Assembly: GCF_003050925.1 (NCBI RefSeq) | Contig: NZ_QAOV01000001.1 | Coordinates: forward strand, 679,938-743,937 | Length of the DNA stretch: 64,000 nt | From: Pseudomonas sp. GV085 | Lineage (GTDB): Bacteria > Pseudomonadota > Gammaproteobacteria > Pseudomonadales > Pseudomonadaceae | Reading direction: 5' to 3' | In this document: one piece after another, positions 8,068 through 18,330 of the stretch | Layout of the letters: each line of letters begins with the position of its first letter | Numbering within the stretch: the stretch's first letter is position 1 | Program-made: the position numbers and the translations under genes | The notes under the pieces: model-generated | Databases searched by the model: none | What the model was told of the DNA's origin: nothing | The model's input: the letters and a program-made list of their open reading frames with translations, nothing else

Positions 8068-9312
8068 GTGTCGCGTAGACGCGTCGTAGTCACCGGTATG
8101 GGTATGTTGTCGCCACTGGGCACGGATGTGCCAAGCAGCTGGCAGGGCATTCTGGCTGGCCGCAGTGGCATTGGTCTGATCGAACACGCCGACCTTTCTG
8201 CCTATTCCACTCGTTTTGGCGGCTCGGTAAAGGGCTTCAATGTCGAGGAATACCTGTCGGTCAAGGAAGCCCGCAAGCTCGACCTGTTCATTCAATACGG
8301 TCTGGCCGCAGGTTTTCAGGCGGTACGTAACGCCGGCCTGGAAGTCACCGACGCCAACCGTGAGCGCATCGGTGTGGCCATGGGCTCGGGTATTGGTGGT
8401 CTGACCAATATCGAAGAAACCGCCCGCACCCTGCACGAGACCGGCCCACGACGGATCTCTCCGTTCTTCGTGCCAGGCTCGATCATCAATATGATTTCCG
8501 GTTTCCTGTCGATCCATCTGGGGGCACAGGGACCCAACTACGCCATCGCCACGGCCTGTACCACCGGTACCCACTGCATTGGCATGGCAGCCCGCAACAT
8601 CATGTACGACGAAGCCGACGTGATGATTGCCGGTGGCGCCGAGATGGCAGCCTGCGGTCTGGGCATGGGCGGCTTCGGTGCCTCCCGCGCGCTGTCGACC
8701 CGCAACGACGAGCCGACCCGCGCCAGCCGTCCTTGGGACAAGGGCCGTGATGGCTTCGTGCTGTCCAACGGTGCCGGTGCGCTGGTTCTGGAAGAGCTGG
8801 AACACGCCAAGGCCCGTGGTGCGACCATCTACGCCGAGCTGATCGGTTTCGGCACCAGTGGCGATGCCTACCACATGACCTCGCCGCCAGCCGATGGCGC
8901 CGGTGCTGCTCGTTGCGTCACCAATGCGCTGCGCGATGCCAAAATCAATGGCGATCAAGTGCAGTACATCAACGCCCACGGCACTTCGACTCCCGCAGGC
9001 GACCTGGCCGAAGTCAATGCGATCAAGTCGGTGTTCGGCGATCACGCCTACAAGCTGGCCGTCAGTTCCACCAAGTCCATGACCGGTCACCTGTTGGGTG
9101 CGGCGGGCGCGGTCGAGGCGATCTTCAGCGTGCTGGCGATCAACGGCCAGGTAGCGCCGCCGACCATCAACCTCGATGAGCCGGACGAAGGCTGCGACCT
9201 CGATTTCGTGCCGCACACGGCGCGCAATATGGATATCGATGTGGTCGTTTCCAACTCCTTCGGTTTTGGCGGCACCAACGGCTCGCTGGTGTTCCGCCGG
9301 TTCGCAGGCTGA
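8068..9312 (+). CDS. fabF: 3-oxoacyl-ACP synthase II FabF
   Basis: 414-residue condensing enzyme (KAS II). The nucleophile is Cys164 in TACTTGTHC; the His residues lie in [11 protein letters not shown] and TGHLLGAAG. The GTG at 8068 behind AAAGGAGAG gives the normal N-terminus [11 protein letters not shown]; the in-frame ATGs at 8032 and 8035 lie too close to the terminator and have no ribosome site. Its stop overlaps the pabC start by one base. Confidence 0.96.
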   Translation: MSRRRVVVTGMGMLSPLGTDVPSSWQGILAGRSGIGLIEHADLSAYSTRFGGSVKGFNVEEYLSVKEARKLDLFIQYGLAAGFQAVRNAGLEVTDANRERIGVAMGSGIGGLTNIEETARTLHETGPRRISPFFVPGSIINMISGFLSIHLGAQGPNYAIATACTTGTHCIGMAARNIMYDEADVMIAGGAEMAACGLGMGGFGASRALSTRNDEPTRASRPWDKGRDGFVLSNGAGALVLEELEHAKARGATIYAELIGFGTSGDAYHMTSPPADGAGAARCVTNALRDAKINGDQVQYINAHGTSTPAGDLAEVNAIKSVFGDHAYKLAVSSTKSMTGHLLGAAGAVEAIFSVLAINGQVAPPTINLDEPDEGCDLDFVPHTARNMDIDVVVSNSFGFGGTNGSLVFRRFAG

Positions 9313-10127
9313 TGGACAGCTGGGTCGACGGTCAGCCGGCTGACGCTTTGTCGCTGAAGGATCGCGGCCTGGCTTATGGCGATGGTCTGTTCGAGACGAT
9401 CGCCGTGCGCAACGGGCAGCCCGTATTGCTGGAACGGCATCTGTCGCGTCTGGCGGACGGCTGTTCGCGTCTGGCGCTTGCCGCCGATCAGGCGTTGATC
9501 CGCAGCGAACTGCTGGCCTACGCCGCGGCACTGGGTGACGGGGTGCTCAAGCTCATCCTCACTCGTGGCGATGGTCTGCGCGGTTACGCCCCGGATCCTT
9601 CGGCTCAGGCCCGACGCATTCTGCAAGGCAATCCACCCGCGGCTTACCCTGCCGTGCATGGCGAGCAGGGTGTTCGTCTGTTTCCTTGCACCACGCGATT
9701 GTCCAGACAGCCATTACTGGCCGGCCTCAAGCACCTGAACCGTCTTGAGCAAGTCCTCGCCCGTGCCGAATGGCAGGACACCGAGCATGCCGAAGGCTTG
9801 ATGCTCGATCAGGCCGGGCGCGTGATTGAAGGCGTGTTCAGCAATTTGTTCCTGGTGCGTGATGGTGTACTCGTCACCGCCGACCTCAAGCGCTGCGGCG
9901 TGGCCGGCGTGATGCGTGGCGAAATATTGTTTCAGGCCAGGTCGCTGGGAATCCCCACGCAAATCACCGACATTCCCCTCGAACAACTGCAATGGGCTGA
10001 CGAAGTCTTTGTCTGCAACAGCGTGTATGGCGTTTGGCCGGTGCGCGCCTGTGCTGCTCTTCACTGGCCGGTTGGGCCGCTCACCCGTAAACTCCAAACC
10101 ATTGCCCGTGCGCTACTGGATGCTTGA
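9312..10127 (+). CDS. pabC: aminodeoxychorismate lyase
   Basis: 271-residue fold-type IV PLP enzyme that splits 4-amino-4-deoxychorismate into p-aminobenzoate and pyruvate for folate synthesis. The PLP lysine is Lys140 in AGLKHLNRLEQ, and EGVFSNLFLV is the other typical motif. TGATG links it to fabF and the next gene begins three bases after its stop, as in the classic fabF-pabC-mltG-tmk-holB string. Confidence 0.93.
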   Translation: MDSWVDGQPADALSLKDRGLAYGDGLFETIAVRNGQPVLLERHLSRLADGCSRLALAADQALIRSELLAYAAALGDGVLKLILTRGDGLRGYAPDPSAQARRILQGNPPAAYPAVHGEQGVRLFPCTTRLSRQPLLAGLKHLNRLEQVLARAEWQDTEHAEGLMLDQAGRVIEGVFSNLFLVRDGVLVTADLKRCGVAGVMRGEILFQARSLGIPTQITDIPLEQLQWADEVFVCNSVYGVWPVRACAALHWPVGPLTRKLQTIARALLDA

Positions 10128-10130
10128 TAC

Positions 10131-11363
10131 GTGAGACGTAAATTCTTGCTGCTGCTGGAAACCGGACTGGTTCTGGCGGGGCTGCTGTTGGGTGCTTCAG
10201 CCTGGAAAATTCATTCGGCGCTGGTACAGCCGCTGAACATTGCCCAGGAGCAATTGCTGGATGTGCCCAAGGGCACCACGCCGACCCGCACCCTCTACCG
10301 ACTCGAAGCCAATGGCGTCATCAAGGACGCATTCTGGCTGCGGGTATATTGGCGCTTCAACCTCGCCAGGCAACCCCTGCACAGCGGTGAATACCGCATG
10401 AAGCCGGGCATGACCGTCGAAGGCCTGATCGACCTGTGGAAACGCGGGGAAATGGTTCAGTACAGCCTGACCCTGGTCGAAGGCTGGAATTTCCGTCAGG
10501 TCCGCGCAGCGCTGGCCAAAGAAGAGAAGCTCGACCATAGCCTCGACGGTTTGAGCGACAGTCAGGTCATGGACAAGCTCGGCCACAGCGGGATTTTCCC
10601 GGAAGGGCGCTTCTTCCCTGACACTTATCGCTACGTGCGCGGCATGACCGATATCGAACTGCTGAAAACCGCTTACGAGCGCCTCGACGAAGTGCTCGCC
10701 AAGGAGTGGGAACAGCGTTCTTCCGATGTGCCGTACACCGAACCCTACCAGGCGCTGATCATGGCCTCGCTGGTGGAGAAGGAAACCGGGGTACCGCAGG
10801 AGCGCGGGCAAATTGCCGGCGTGTTCGTACGACGCATGGCGATGGGCATGCTGCTGCAGACCGATCCGACGGTGATCTACGGCCTTGGCGACCGCTACAA
10901 CGGCAAGCTGACCCGGGCTCACCTCAAGGAATCGACGCCCTATAACACCTACATGAATGCGGGCCTGCCGCCGACGCCGATTTCGATGGTCGGTCGCGAA
11001 GCCATCCATGCGGCACTCAATCCGGTGGAGGGCAACAGCCTATACTTCGTGGCGCGTGGTGATGGCACTCACGTGTTCTCCGACGACCTGGACGCTCACA
11101 ACAATGCTGTGAAGGAGTTCCAGCTCAAGCGTCGCGCCGATTATCGCTCCAGCCCGGCGCCTGCCTCCACGGCCGAGACGCCGCCAACCGAGGCTGAGCA
11201 AACCGGTACGCAGGAGGCCAAGTCTTCGCAAGAGTTGGCTCCGATCCCGGCCGCTTCACCGAACACGGCTCCCGAGGCGCTGCCGCAAGTGCCGGCGCAA
11301 GATCCTGCACCAGCCCCTGAAATGCCGGAACTCGATGCCAACGCACCGAAAAGCCCGCAATGA
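10131..11363 (+). CDS. mltG: endolytic murein transglycosylase MltG
   Basis: 410-residue YceG-family enzyme that cuts nascent peptidoglycan at the inner membrane and sets glycan strand length. One membrane segment spans residues 5-25, followed by a LysM-like region and the catalytic domain with the family motif LVEKETG at 215-220, which supplies the essential Glu. Residues from about 335 on are a low-complexity Ala/Pro/Glu tail that is not part of the fold and is longer than in E. coli. The start is GTG 10131. Confidence 0.94.
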   Translation: MRRKFLLLLETGLVLAGLLLGASAWKIHSALVQPLNIAQEQLLDVPKGTTPTRTLYRLEANGVIKDAFWLRVYWRFNLARQPLHSGEYRMKPGMTVEGLIDLWKRGEMVQYSLTLVEGWNFRQVRAALAKEEKLDHSLDGLSDSQVMDKLGHSGIFPEGRFFPDTYRYVRGMTDIELLKTAYERLDEVLAKEWEQRSSDVPYTEPYQALIMASLVEKETGVPQERGQIAGVFVRRMAMGMLLQTDPTVIYGLGDRYNGKLTRAHLKESTPYNTYMNAGLPPTPISMVGREAIHAALNPVEGNSLYFVARGDGTHVFSDDLDAHNNAVKEFQLKRRADYRSSPAPASTAETPPTEAEQTGTQEAKSSQELAPIPAASPNTAPEALPQVPAQDPAPAPEMPELDANAPKSPQ

Positions 11364-11373
11364 CTCTGACTAA

Positions 11374-12994
<1,621 letters not shown>

Positions 12995-13067
12995 CTGTCC
13001 GCGCCTAGACTCCGAGTATCAGAACATCCGACCGTCCCACTCATTCGATGTAAGTTGCAGCCCTTTT

Positions 13068-13856
13068 ATGCTCGTAGATTCCCATTGTCACCTCGATCGC
13101 CTCGACCTGGCCGCCCACGACGGTTCCCTGGATGCTGCTCTTGATGCGGCCCGACAGCGCGGGGTAGGGCACTTTCTGTGTATCGGTGTCAGCGCGGACA
13201 ACGCGGCCGACGTCAAAGCCCTGGCCGAACGTTATGACGACGTCGACTGCTCGGTGGGTGTGCACCCTCTGGATGTGCAGCCGGGTGCCGCGCCGGCGCT
13301 GGACTGGCTGTTGCAGGAGCTCAATCACCCGCGGGTGGTCGCCATCGGTGAAACCGGCCTCGATTATCACTACGAGCCGGAAGCGGCGCAGTTGCAGCAG
13401 GAATCCTTTCGCCTGCACCTGCAAGCGGCGCAGCAGACCGGCAAACCGGTGATCATCCACACCCGCGGCGCCCGCGCCGATACCCTGGACTTGTTGCGTG
13501 AAGCGGCGTTGCCCCAGGCAGGTGTATTGCATTGCTTTACCGAAGACTGGGAAATGGCGAAGGCTGCACTGGACATGGGCTATTACATTTCCCTGTCCGG
13601 GATTGTCACATTCCGCAATGCCGACGCGTTGCGCGATGTGGCCAGCAAGGTGCCGGCCGACCGATTGCTGGTGGAAACCGACTCGCCGTACCTGGCGCCG
13701 ATACCCTATCGCGGCAAGCCAAACCTGCCGCAGTACGTGCGTGAAGTTGCGGAATTTCTGGCAATGTTGCGTGGTGAGCCCTACGAGCGTTTTGCCGAGC
13801 AGACCACTGAGAACTTCAAGCGGTTGTTTCCGTTGGCGCATGTGAAATCGGTTTAG
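13068..13856 (+). CDS. TatD family metal-dependent deoxyribonuclease
   Basis: 262-residue TatD-type hydrolase. The metal ligands are in DSHCHLD at the N-terminus, GETGLDYHY (Glu), IIHTRGA (His), HCFTED (His) and ETDSPYLAP (Asp). Family members act as 3'-5' exonucleases. The family member named YcfH in E. coli likewise follows holB. No ribosome site stronger than GCAGCCC is visible. Confidence 0.93.
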   Translation: MLVDSHCHLDRLDLAAHDGSLDAALDAARQRGVGHFLCIGVSADNAADVKALAERYDDVDCSVGVHPLDVQPGAAPALDWLLQELNHPRVVAIGETGLDYHYEPEAAQLQQESFRLHLQAAQQTGKPVIIHTRGARADTLDLLREAALPQAGVLHCFTEDWEMAKAALDMGYYISLSGIVTFRNADALRDVASKVPADRLLVETDSPYLAPIPYRGKPNLPQYVREVAEFLAMLRGEPYERFAEQTTENFKRLFPLAHVKSV

Positions 13857-13898
13857 GGTTCGAAGCCGCTTTCGCAAGCAGGCTCGCTCCCACAAGGT
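13857..13898 (+). repeat. REP element, single, family A
   Basis: GCTTTCGCAAGCAGGCTCGC followed by TCCCACAAGG: one unit of the GGAGCGAGCNTGCTCGCGA family found in many gaps of this window. It lies just after tatD and just past the sRNA terminator. Confidence 0.8.
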
Positions 13899-13910
13899 TG
13901 AATCGCAGGC

Positions 13911-14027
13911 AAAAAAAACCCGGGTTCTGGGGGGTGAATCCGGGTTAAGACCATTAGGAGTAAAACAATGGCACGCGGTCCTTTGGTACCAATATCGGCG
14001 TGACACTTGGGGGAGATGCCCCGCCGA
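13911..14027 (-). ncRNA. rgsA: RgsA-like (P16) RpoS-type small RNA
   Basis: A - strand unit of about 117 nt with a promoter and a terminator. The 3' end is a Rho-independent terminator: AACCCGG, a 13-base loop and CCGGGTT followed by eight T (13911-13948 on the + strand). The 5' end is set by the -10 at 14035-14040. In P. aeruginosa the sRNA RgsA lies beside the tatD homologue (PA2959), is about 120 nt and depends on RpoS and Hfq; place, size, strand and promoter type agree here. The middle contains TTTTACTCCTAATGG, an anti-Shine-Dalgarno segment that matches the acpP ribosome site. The name is inferred from position and architecture, not from an alignment. Confidence 0.75.
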
Positions 14028-14034
14028 CAGTTCA

Positions 14035-14040
14035 AGTATT
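14035..14040 (-). promoter_or_regulatory. RpoS-type -10 element of the sRNA
   Basis: On the - strand the element reads TCAATACTTGA, with a C just before AATACT and no recognisable -35, the pattern favoured by sigma S. Expected start near 14027. Confidence 0.6.
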
Positions 14041-14243
14041 GATCAGGATCGCGCCTCGTCCAGTTTGGCGGCCCGGGTTTTTAAACAAATTTGGAATACG
14101 TGCGCTTCGGAAGAGTTCTCATCACCCTGTAAACGTGCGCAGAATGACCAGAAAGCGCAGATATGGTCGGATGATCCGTGCATTTTGGCGCAAGTTAGGC
14201 ATAATACGCGGCTTCGAATTTTGACCCCGACAGACCTTTTCTT

Positions 14244-14882
14244 ATGCATAAAGAACCTCGTAAGGTCCGTGAATTTCGTCGCCGCGAGCAGGAAATTCTC
14301 GATACCGCGCTCAAGCTGTTCCTCGAACAAGGTGAAGACAGTGTCACCGTCGAGATGATCGCTGATGCCGTCGGTATCGGCAAAGGCACGATCTACAAGC
14401 ACTTCAAGTCCAAGGCGGAAATCTATCTGCGCCTGATGCTCGACTACGAGCGCGATTTGAACACACTGCTGCATTCGGCCGATGTCGACAAGGACAAGGA
14501 AGCCCTGTCCCGGGCGTACTTCGAATTCCGCATGCGCGATCCACAACGCTATCGCCTGTTCGACCGTCTCGAAGAGAAAGTGGTCAAGGGCAACCAGGTG
14601 CCGGAGATGATCGAGGAACTGCACAAGATCCGTGCCTCGAACTTCGAACGCCTGACCCTGCTGATCAAAGGCCGGATCAGTGAAGGCAAGCTGGAAGATG
14701 TACCGCCTTACTTCCATTACTGCGCGGCCTGGGCGTTGGTGCACGGTGCTGTCGCGCTGTATCACTCGCCGTTCTGGAGCAATGTGCTGGAAGATCAGGA
14801 AGGTTTCTTCCAGTTCCTGATGGACATCGGCGTGCGCATGGGTAACAAGCGCAAGCGCGACACCGACACTCCCGGCAGCTGA
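14244..14882 (+). CDS. TetR/AcrR family transcriptional regulator
   Basis: 212-residue TetR-type repressor. The helix-turn-helix is at about residues 33-53 (TVEMIADAVGIGKGTIYKHF), followed by an effector domain of unknown ligand. A homologue occupies the same neighbourhood in P. aeruginosa (PA2957). A CATAAT about 40 bases upstream could be its -10. Neighbours give no clue to its targets. Confidence 0.9.
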   Translation: MHKEPRKVREFRRREQEILDTALKLFLEQGEDSVTVEMIADAVGIGKGTIYKHFKSKAEIYLRLMLDYERDLNTLLHSADVDKDKEALSRAYFEFRMRDPQRYRLFDRLEEKVVKGNQVPEMIEELHKIRASNFERLTLLIKGRISEGKLEDVPPYFHYCAAWALVHGAVALYHSPFWSNVLEDQEGFFQFLMDIGVRMGNKRKRDTDTPGS

Positions 14883-14959
14883 GCCATTCAGTTGCCTTAT
14901 TGCGCCATGATTTCGCTACTTGGCGCAGTGCCGCAGGAATATACTCAGGTAGAGGACTT

Positions 14960-14991
14960 GCTAAAACTTGATTTATGGGTCAAGTTTTAGC
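14960..14991. repeat. perfect inverted repeat before moaA
   Basis: GCTAAAACTTG (14960-14970), a 10-base centre, CAAGTTTTAGC (14981-14991): 11-bp perfect arms in the 137-base gap between the TetR gene and moaA. There is no T-run after it, so an operator or mRNA hairpin is likelier than a terminator. Confidence 0.7.
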
Positions 14992-15019
14992 GGCCCGATA
15001 TTCTTCCGCCGGAGTGACC

Positions 15020-15988
15020 ATGATCGTTGACCGTCAAGGCAGGCGTTTTCGCAACTTGCGAATCAGTCTGACTTCAGCCTGCAATTACGCCTGTACCTAC
15101 TGTGTGCCCAATGGCAAGCGGCTGGTGGCTGCGCAGGATGAGTTGTCGGCCGAAGCCATGGCACGCGGTGTGGCTTATCTGATTGAAGCGGCGGGGATCG
15201 AGCGTCTGCGCATTACCGGTGGCGAGCCGCTGGTCAGCCCGAAACTCGAAGCGTTCATGACGGCGGTCGGGCAGATGGGCCTGGAAGACATCAGCCTGAC
15301 CACCAATGGCCAGTTGCTGGCGAAGAAACTGCCACTGCTGGTGAACGCCGGCATTCGGCGCCTCAACGTTTCCCTCGATACTCTCGACGCCAGTGCATTC
15401 CGTGCCATTGCCCGGGGCGGCGACCTGGCCACCGTGCTCAACGGCATGAGCGAGGCCAGTGCGGCCGGCATGAAGATCAAGGTCAACATGGTGCCGCTGC
15501 GCGGGCAGAACCTTGATCAAGTGATGCCGCTGCTCGACTACTGTCTGGAGCGTGGTTATGAACTGCGCTTCATCGAGCTGATGCGCATGGGCCATCTGGC
15601 CAGCGATTCCAATGCCTTTCTGCAGCAGTTCGTCAGCCTCCAGCAACTGTTGAGCCTGATCGGTGAGCGCTACGAATACCGGCAGGCCGACGCGCCGGTC
15701 GATGCGACAGCGGTGCGCTATGAAATCCCCGGCCAGGGTTATTTCGGCGTGATCGCCAACGAGAGCGTGCCTTTCTGTCGGACCTGTTCACGCTTGCGTT
15801 TATCTTCCACCGGGTGGCTGCATGGCTGCCTGTCGTCGAGCAATCGCCATTACATCGGCGACCTGCTGGACAAGCCGCGCCATCAAGCACTGCCGGCCTT
15901 GCAACGCCTTCTGGTGAAAGCCCTGGGCGACAAGCAGGAAGTGGCGTTCTCTGGTGGTGCGACTGTCATGAAGATTATTGGCGGCTAG
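15020..15988 (+). CDS. moaA: GTP 3',8-cyclase MoaA
   Basis: 322-residue radical SAM enzyme that starts molybdopterin synthesis from GTP. The N-terminal cluster site is Cys21-x3-Cys25-x2-Cys28, the C-terminal cluster Cys253-x2-Cys256-x13-Cys270, and the protein ends with the functional Gly-Gly pair. The ATG at 15020 behind GGAGTG is chosen over the in-frame 14975, which lies inside the inverted repeat. It stands alone without moaB, moaC or moaE, so it is likely one of two moaA copies in the genome (inference). Confidence 0.92.
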   Translation: MIVDRQGRRFRNLRISLTSACNYACTYCVPNGKRLVAAQDELSAEAMARGVAYLIEAAGIERLRITGGEPLVSPKLEAFMTAVGQMGLEDISLTTNGQLLAKKLPLLVNAGIRRLNVSLDTLDASAFRAIARGGDLATVLNGMSEASAAGMKIKVNMVPLRGQNLDQVMPLLDYCLERGYELRFIELMRMGHLASDSNAFLQQFVSLQQLLSLIGERYEYRQADAPVDATAVRYEIPGQGYFGVIANESVPFCRTCSRLRLSSTGWLHGCLSSSNRHYIGDLLDKPRHQALPALQRLLVKALGDKQEVAFSGGATVMKIIGG

Positions 15989-15996
15989 ACCGGCCT

Positions 15997-16066
15997 CATC
16001 GCGGGCAAGCCACGCTCCCACAAGGTTTGCGTAAATCCTTGTAGGAGCGAGCTTGCTCGCGATGGC
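15997..16066. repeat. REP pair, family A
   Basis: Two family A units in opposite orientation, catcgcgggcaagc at the left and gcttgctcgcgatgg at the right, separated by about 15 bases. Confidence 0.8.
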
Positions 16067-16158
16067 TATAGATCAGTCAACAAGGCTCATGAGCTGGCGC
16101 AAAAGCTGCATCCTACGGCCATTCGCCGGTTTTCCGACACCGGCCTCTGGAGGATAGG

Positions 16159-16767
16159 ATGCGTAGCCTGGTTTTGCTGCTGGCCGTTTTGGCACTTGGT
16201 GGCTGCATGAACGTCAGCGATATGGCCAAAGGGACTCGTTACCATATGAGCGATGCGGGGTTACTCGATCACAGTGACAGCCGTCGCGTAAACAATCTGC
16301 GCATTCAACCGGACTCGTTCGTCTACATCGCCCAAGGTGCTTTCATGCCAGCGGGCAGCTCCGTTTACCCACGGCCCAACGTGATTGCCGAAGTCGCGTT
16401 CGATGGCTTCGTCGAATACTTCCCGATGGTCCGCCGTGCCCGTACGCCGGAAGGCCTCGACCAGGCCATGGGCGAAGCCCGTGCCGCCGGGGCGCACTAT
16501 CTGCTCTACACCCGATTTGCCAAGTCTGACGACCGTATCGGCAACTCGGACGAGTGGCTGGACCAGGAAGCCCTGGATCGTCTCGGCATCGATAGCGGTA
16601 TGATTCAGATTATGTTGATCGAGACCAGCACCCAGTATTTGATTGATACTGCGACCATCAAGAGTCGTGGCGGTTTACTGACGTTCCACGATAAAAAACC
16701 CGAAGACCTGATGGGCCCGCCGCTGGAACAATACGCGCGCAGCCTGCTGGGGCTCGGCGACCAGTAA
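16159..16767 (+). CDS. DUF4823 lipoprotein
   Basis: 202-residue lipoprotein. The signal peptide [16 protein letters not shown] ends in a lipobox with Cys16; the residue after Cys is Met, so outer-membrane sorting is expected. The rest matches the DUF4823 family, common in Pseudomonas and without known function. RBS GGAGGATAGG. It is followed after 16 bases by the DUF1285 gene, probably co-transcribed. Confidence 0.85.
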   Translation: MRSLVLLLAVLALGGCMNVSDMAKGTRYHMSDAGLLDHSDSRRVNNLRIQPDSFVYIAQGAFMPAGSSVYPRPNVIAEVAFDGFVEYFPMVRRARTPEGLDQAMGEARAAGAHYLLYTRFAKSDDRIGNSDEWLDQEALDRLGIDSGMIQIMLIETSTQYLIDTATIKSRGGLLTFHDKKPEDLMGPPLEQYARSLLGLGDQ

Positions 16768-16783
16768 TGCCAAGGAGAACGCC

Positions 16784-17344
16784 ATGAGTGGCCCGCAAAA
16801 AGCCAACGACCTGCTGGGGCAAATCCCCAAGACCAAAGGCTTGCCGCCGGTGCACCTGTGGAATCCCGATTTCTGCGGCGACATCGACATGCGCATCGCC
16901 CGCGACGGCACCTGGTATTACCTGGGCACGCCGATCGGGCGCAAGCCGATGGTCAAGCTGTTCTCCACCATCATTCGCCGCGACGGCGATGATTATTTCC
17001 TGATCACGCCGGTCGAAAAGGTCGGCATCAAGGTCGACGATGCGCCGTTCGTGGCGATTGCGGTGGACGTGGAAGGCGAGGGCGAGGCGCAGGTGTTGCG
17101 CTTTACCACCAACGTCGATGAAAGCACCGAGGCCGGTGCCGAGCACCCGATGCGCGTGGTCATCGACCCGGTAACGCAGGAACCGGCCCCTTATGTGCAT
17201 GTGCGCAGCAATCTTGAAGCCTTGATCCATCGCAACGTGTTCTATCAATTGGTGGAGCTGGCAGTGAGCCGCGAGATCGACGGCCAGCGCTGGCTCGGTG
17301 TATGGAGTGGCGGCGAGTTCTTCCCCATCGGCCTCGAGCCCTGA
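16784..17344 (+). CDS. DUF1285 domain protein
   Basis: 186-residue soluble protein of the DUF1285 family, two small beta-rich domains with the typical [19 protein letters not shown] segment. No signal peptide or membrane segment. Function unknown. Strong AAGGAG site. It pairs with the lipoprotein gene upstream and ends directly at a family C repeat that can act as terminator. Confidence 0.88.
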   Translation: MSGPQKANDLLGQIPKTKGLPPVHLWNPDFCGDIDMRIARDGTWYYLGTPIGRKPMVKLFSTIIRRDGDDYFLITPVEKVGIKVDDAPFVAIAVDVEGEGEAQVLRFTTNVDESTEAGAEHPMRVVIDPVTQEPAPYVHVRSNLEALIHRNVFYQLVELAVSREIDGQRWLGVWSGGEFFPIGLEP

Positions 17345-17421
17345 AAAGATCGCAGCCTGCGGTCAGCTCCTACAGGAGTCCACATTCCCCTGTAGGAGCT
17401 GCCGCAGGCGGCGATCTTTTT
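17345..17421. repeat. family C inverted repeat, terminator-like
   Basis: Long imperfect palindrome: AAAGATCGCAGCCTGCGG and CAGCTCCTACAGG at the left, CCTGTAGGAGCTG and GGCGATCTTTTTT at the right. The T-run on the right could terminate the DUF1285 transcript. Relatives with longer perfect arms are at 27002-27100 and 40821-40924. Confidence 0.8.
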
Positions 17422-17424
17422 TAT

Positions 17425-17453
17425 TTGACATCCAATCGTATGATGATTAGCGT
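17425..17453 (+). promoter_or_regulatory. promoter with FadR-type operator, own gene of the regulator
   Basis: TTGACA (17425-17430), 17 bases, TAGCGT (17448-17453). The spacer is filled by ATCGTATGATGATTAG (17435-17450), 15/16 identical to the complement of 20336-20351. Its core TCGTATGATGA differs at one position from the TNGTNNNACNA pattern of FadR-subfamily sites. Autorepression by the 17486 gene is the simple reading. Confidence 0.6.
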
Positions 17454-17485
17454 GAGCTTCCATCACGTACGGCTTTGAGGTGTCC

Positions 17486-18202
17486 ATGTCCAGCAGCTTT
17501 CATGCTTCGACCGTTGATTGGCTGGGATGCTGGCTCGCCACGGGACAGGTCAAGCCCGGTGAGTCACTCAAGGTCGAAGCCGACCTCGGCGAACAACTCG
17601 GCGTGAGCCGCACGGTCATCCGCGAAGCGATCAAAACCCTGGTTGCCAAAGGCATGCTCGAAGTCGGCCCGAAGGTTGGCACGCGGGTGTTGCCGGTGCG
17701 GCGCTGGAACCTCTTCGATCCACAAGTCGTCGGCTGGTTGTCGCGCAGCGGCTTGCCGGAAAACTTCGTCGACGATCTGCTCGACCTGCGCCGCACCATC
17801 GAACCGATGGCCGTGCGCTGGGCCTGCGAGCGCGCAACCGGCGAACAGGTGAACGCGATCCTGCTGGCCTGCAACGCGCTGGAACGGGCGGTGGACAGCG
17901 GCATCGATTACAACCGTGCCGACCAGTTCTTCCACGAGTGCATCCTCGCTGCCAGCCACAATCAATTCATCGAACAAATGGTTCCCGCCCTCGGTGCGTT
18001 GCTGGCGGTGGCTTTTGAAGTGTCCGCCGCCGACCCGGATGAACTGCGTCGCACCTTGCCGATTCACCGGGACCTGGCCGAGGCAATCGCGGCCCGTGAT
18101 ACCGCCCGGGGTGTCTGGGCCTGCATGACCCTGATCGATAACGCCGACCTTGCGATCAAGCGTTACTACCCGCAAGTCATGGCCGATAAAAAAGCCGGCT
18201 GA
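17486..18202 (+). CDS. FadR/GntR family regulator (DgoR-like)
   Basis: 238-residue GntR regulator of the FadR subfamily. The winged helix lies within residues 10-70 with LGVSRTVIREAIKTLVAKGML, and the C-terminal FCD ligand domain has the metal ligands in the DQFFHECILAASHN and IHRDLAEAI segments. The ATG at 17486 behind TTTGAGG is preferred to the GTG two codons upstream. It is the first gene of the sugar region; a copy of its probable operator also stands before the ABC importer, so it likely controls uptake of galactose/arabinose. Effector not known. Confidence 0.88.
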   Translation: MSSSFHASTVDWLGCWLATGQVKPGESLKVEADLGEQLGVSRTVIREAIKTLVAKGMLEVGPKVGTRVLPVRRWNLFDPQVVGWLSRSGLPENFVDDLLDLRRTIEPMAVRWACERATGEQVNAILLACNALERAVDSGIDYNRADQFFHECILAASHNQFIEQMVPALGALLAVAFEVSAADPDELRRTLPIHRDLAEAIAARDTARGVWACMTLIDNADLAIKRYYPQVMADKKAG

Positions 18203-18216
18203 CAACGAAGGGCTAC

Positions 18217-18299
18217 TGTAGGAGCGAGCTTGCTCGCGAAGGTGTATCAGCTACCACGAGGTCGACTGGCACACCTTCGTGAGCAAGCTAGCTCCTACA
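18217..18299. repeat. REP pair, family A
   Basis: TGTAGGAGCGAGCTTGCTCG and its near-complement ending in TAGCTCCTACA form a pair with a 35-base centre; the outer AAGGTGT and ACACCTT also match. Confidence 0.85.
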
Positions 18300-18330
18300 C
18301 CCCCGAAACAAGAACAAAGCAGGAGGTTTC

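Noticed and set aside
13968..14003. Mini-ORF of 11 codons with an AGGAG ribosome site
   Set aside because: It is the exact complement of the sRNA seed on the - strand; the ribosome-like sequence is explained by the sRNA mimicking the acpP leader.
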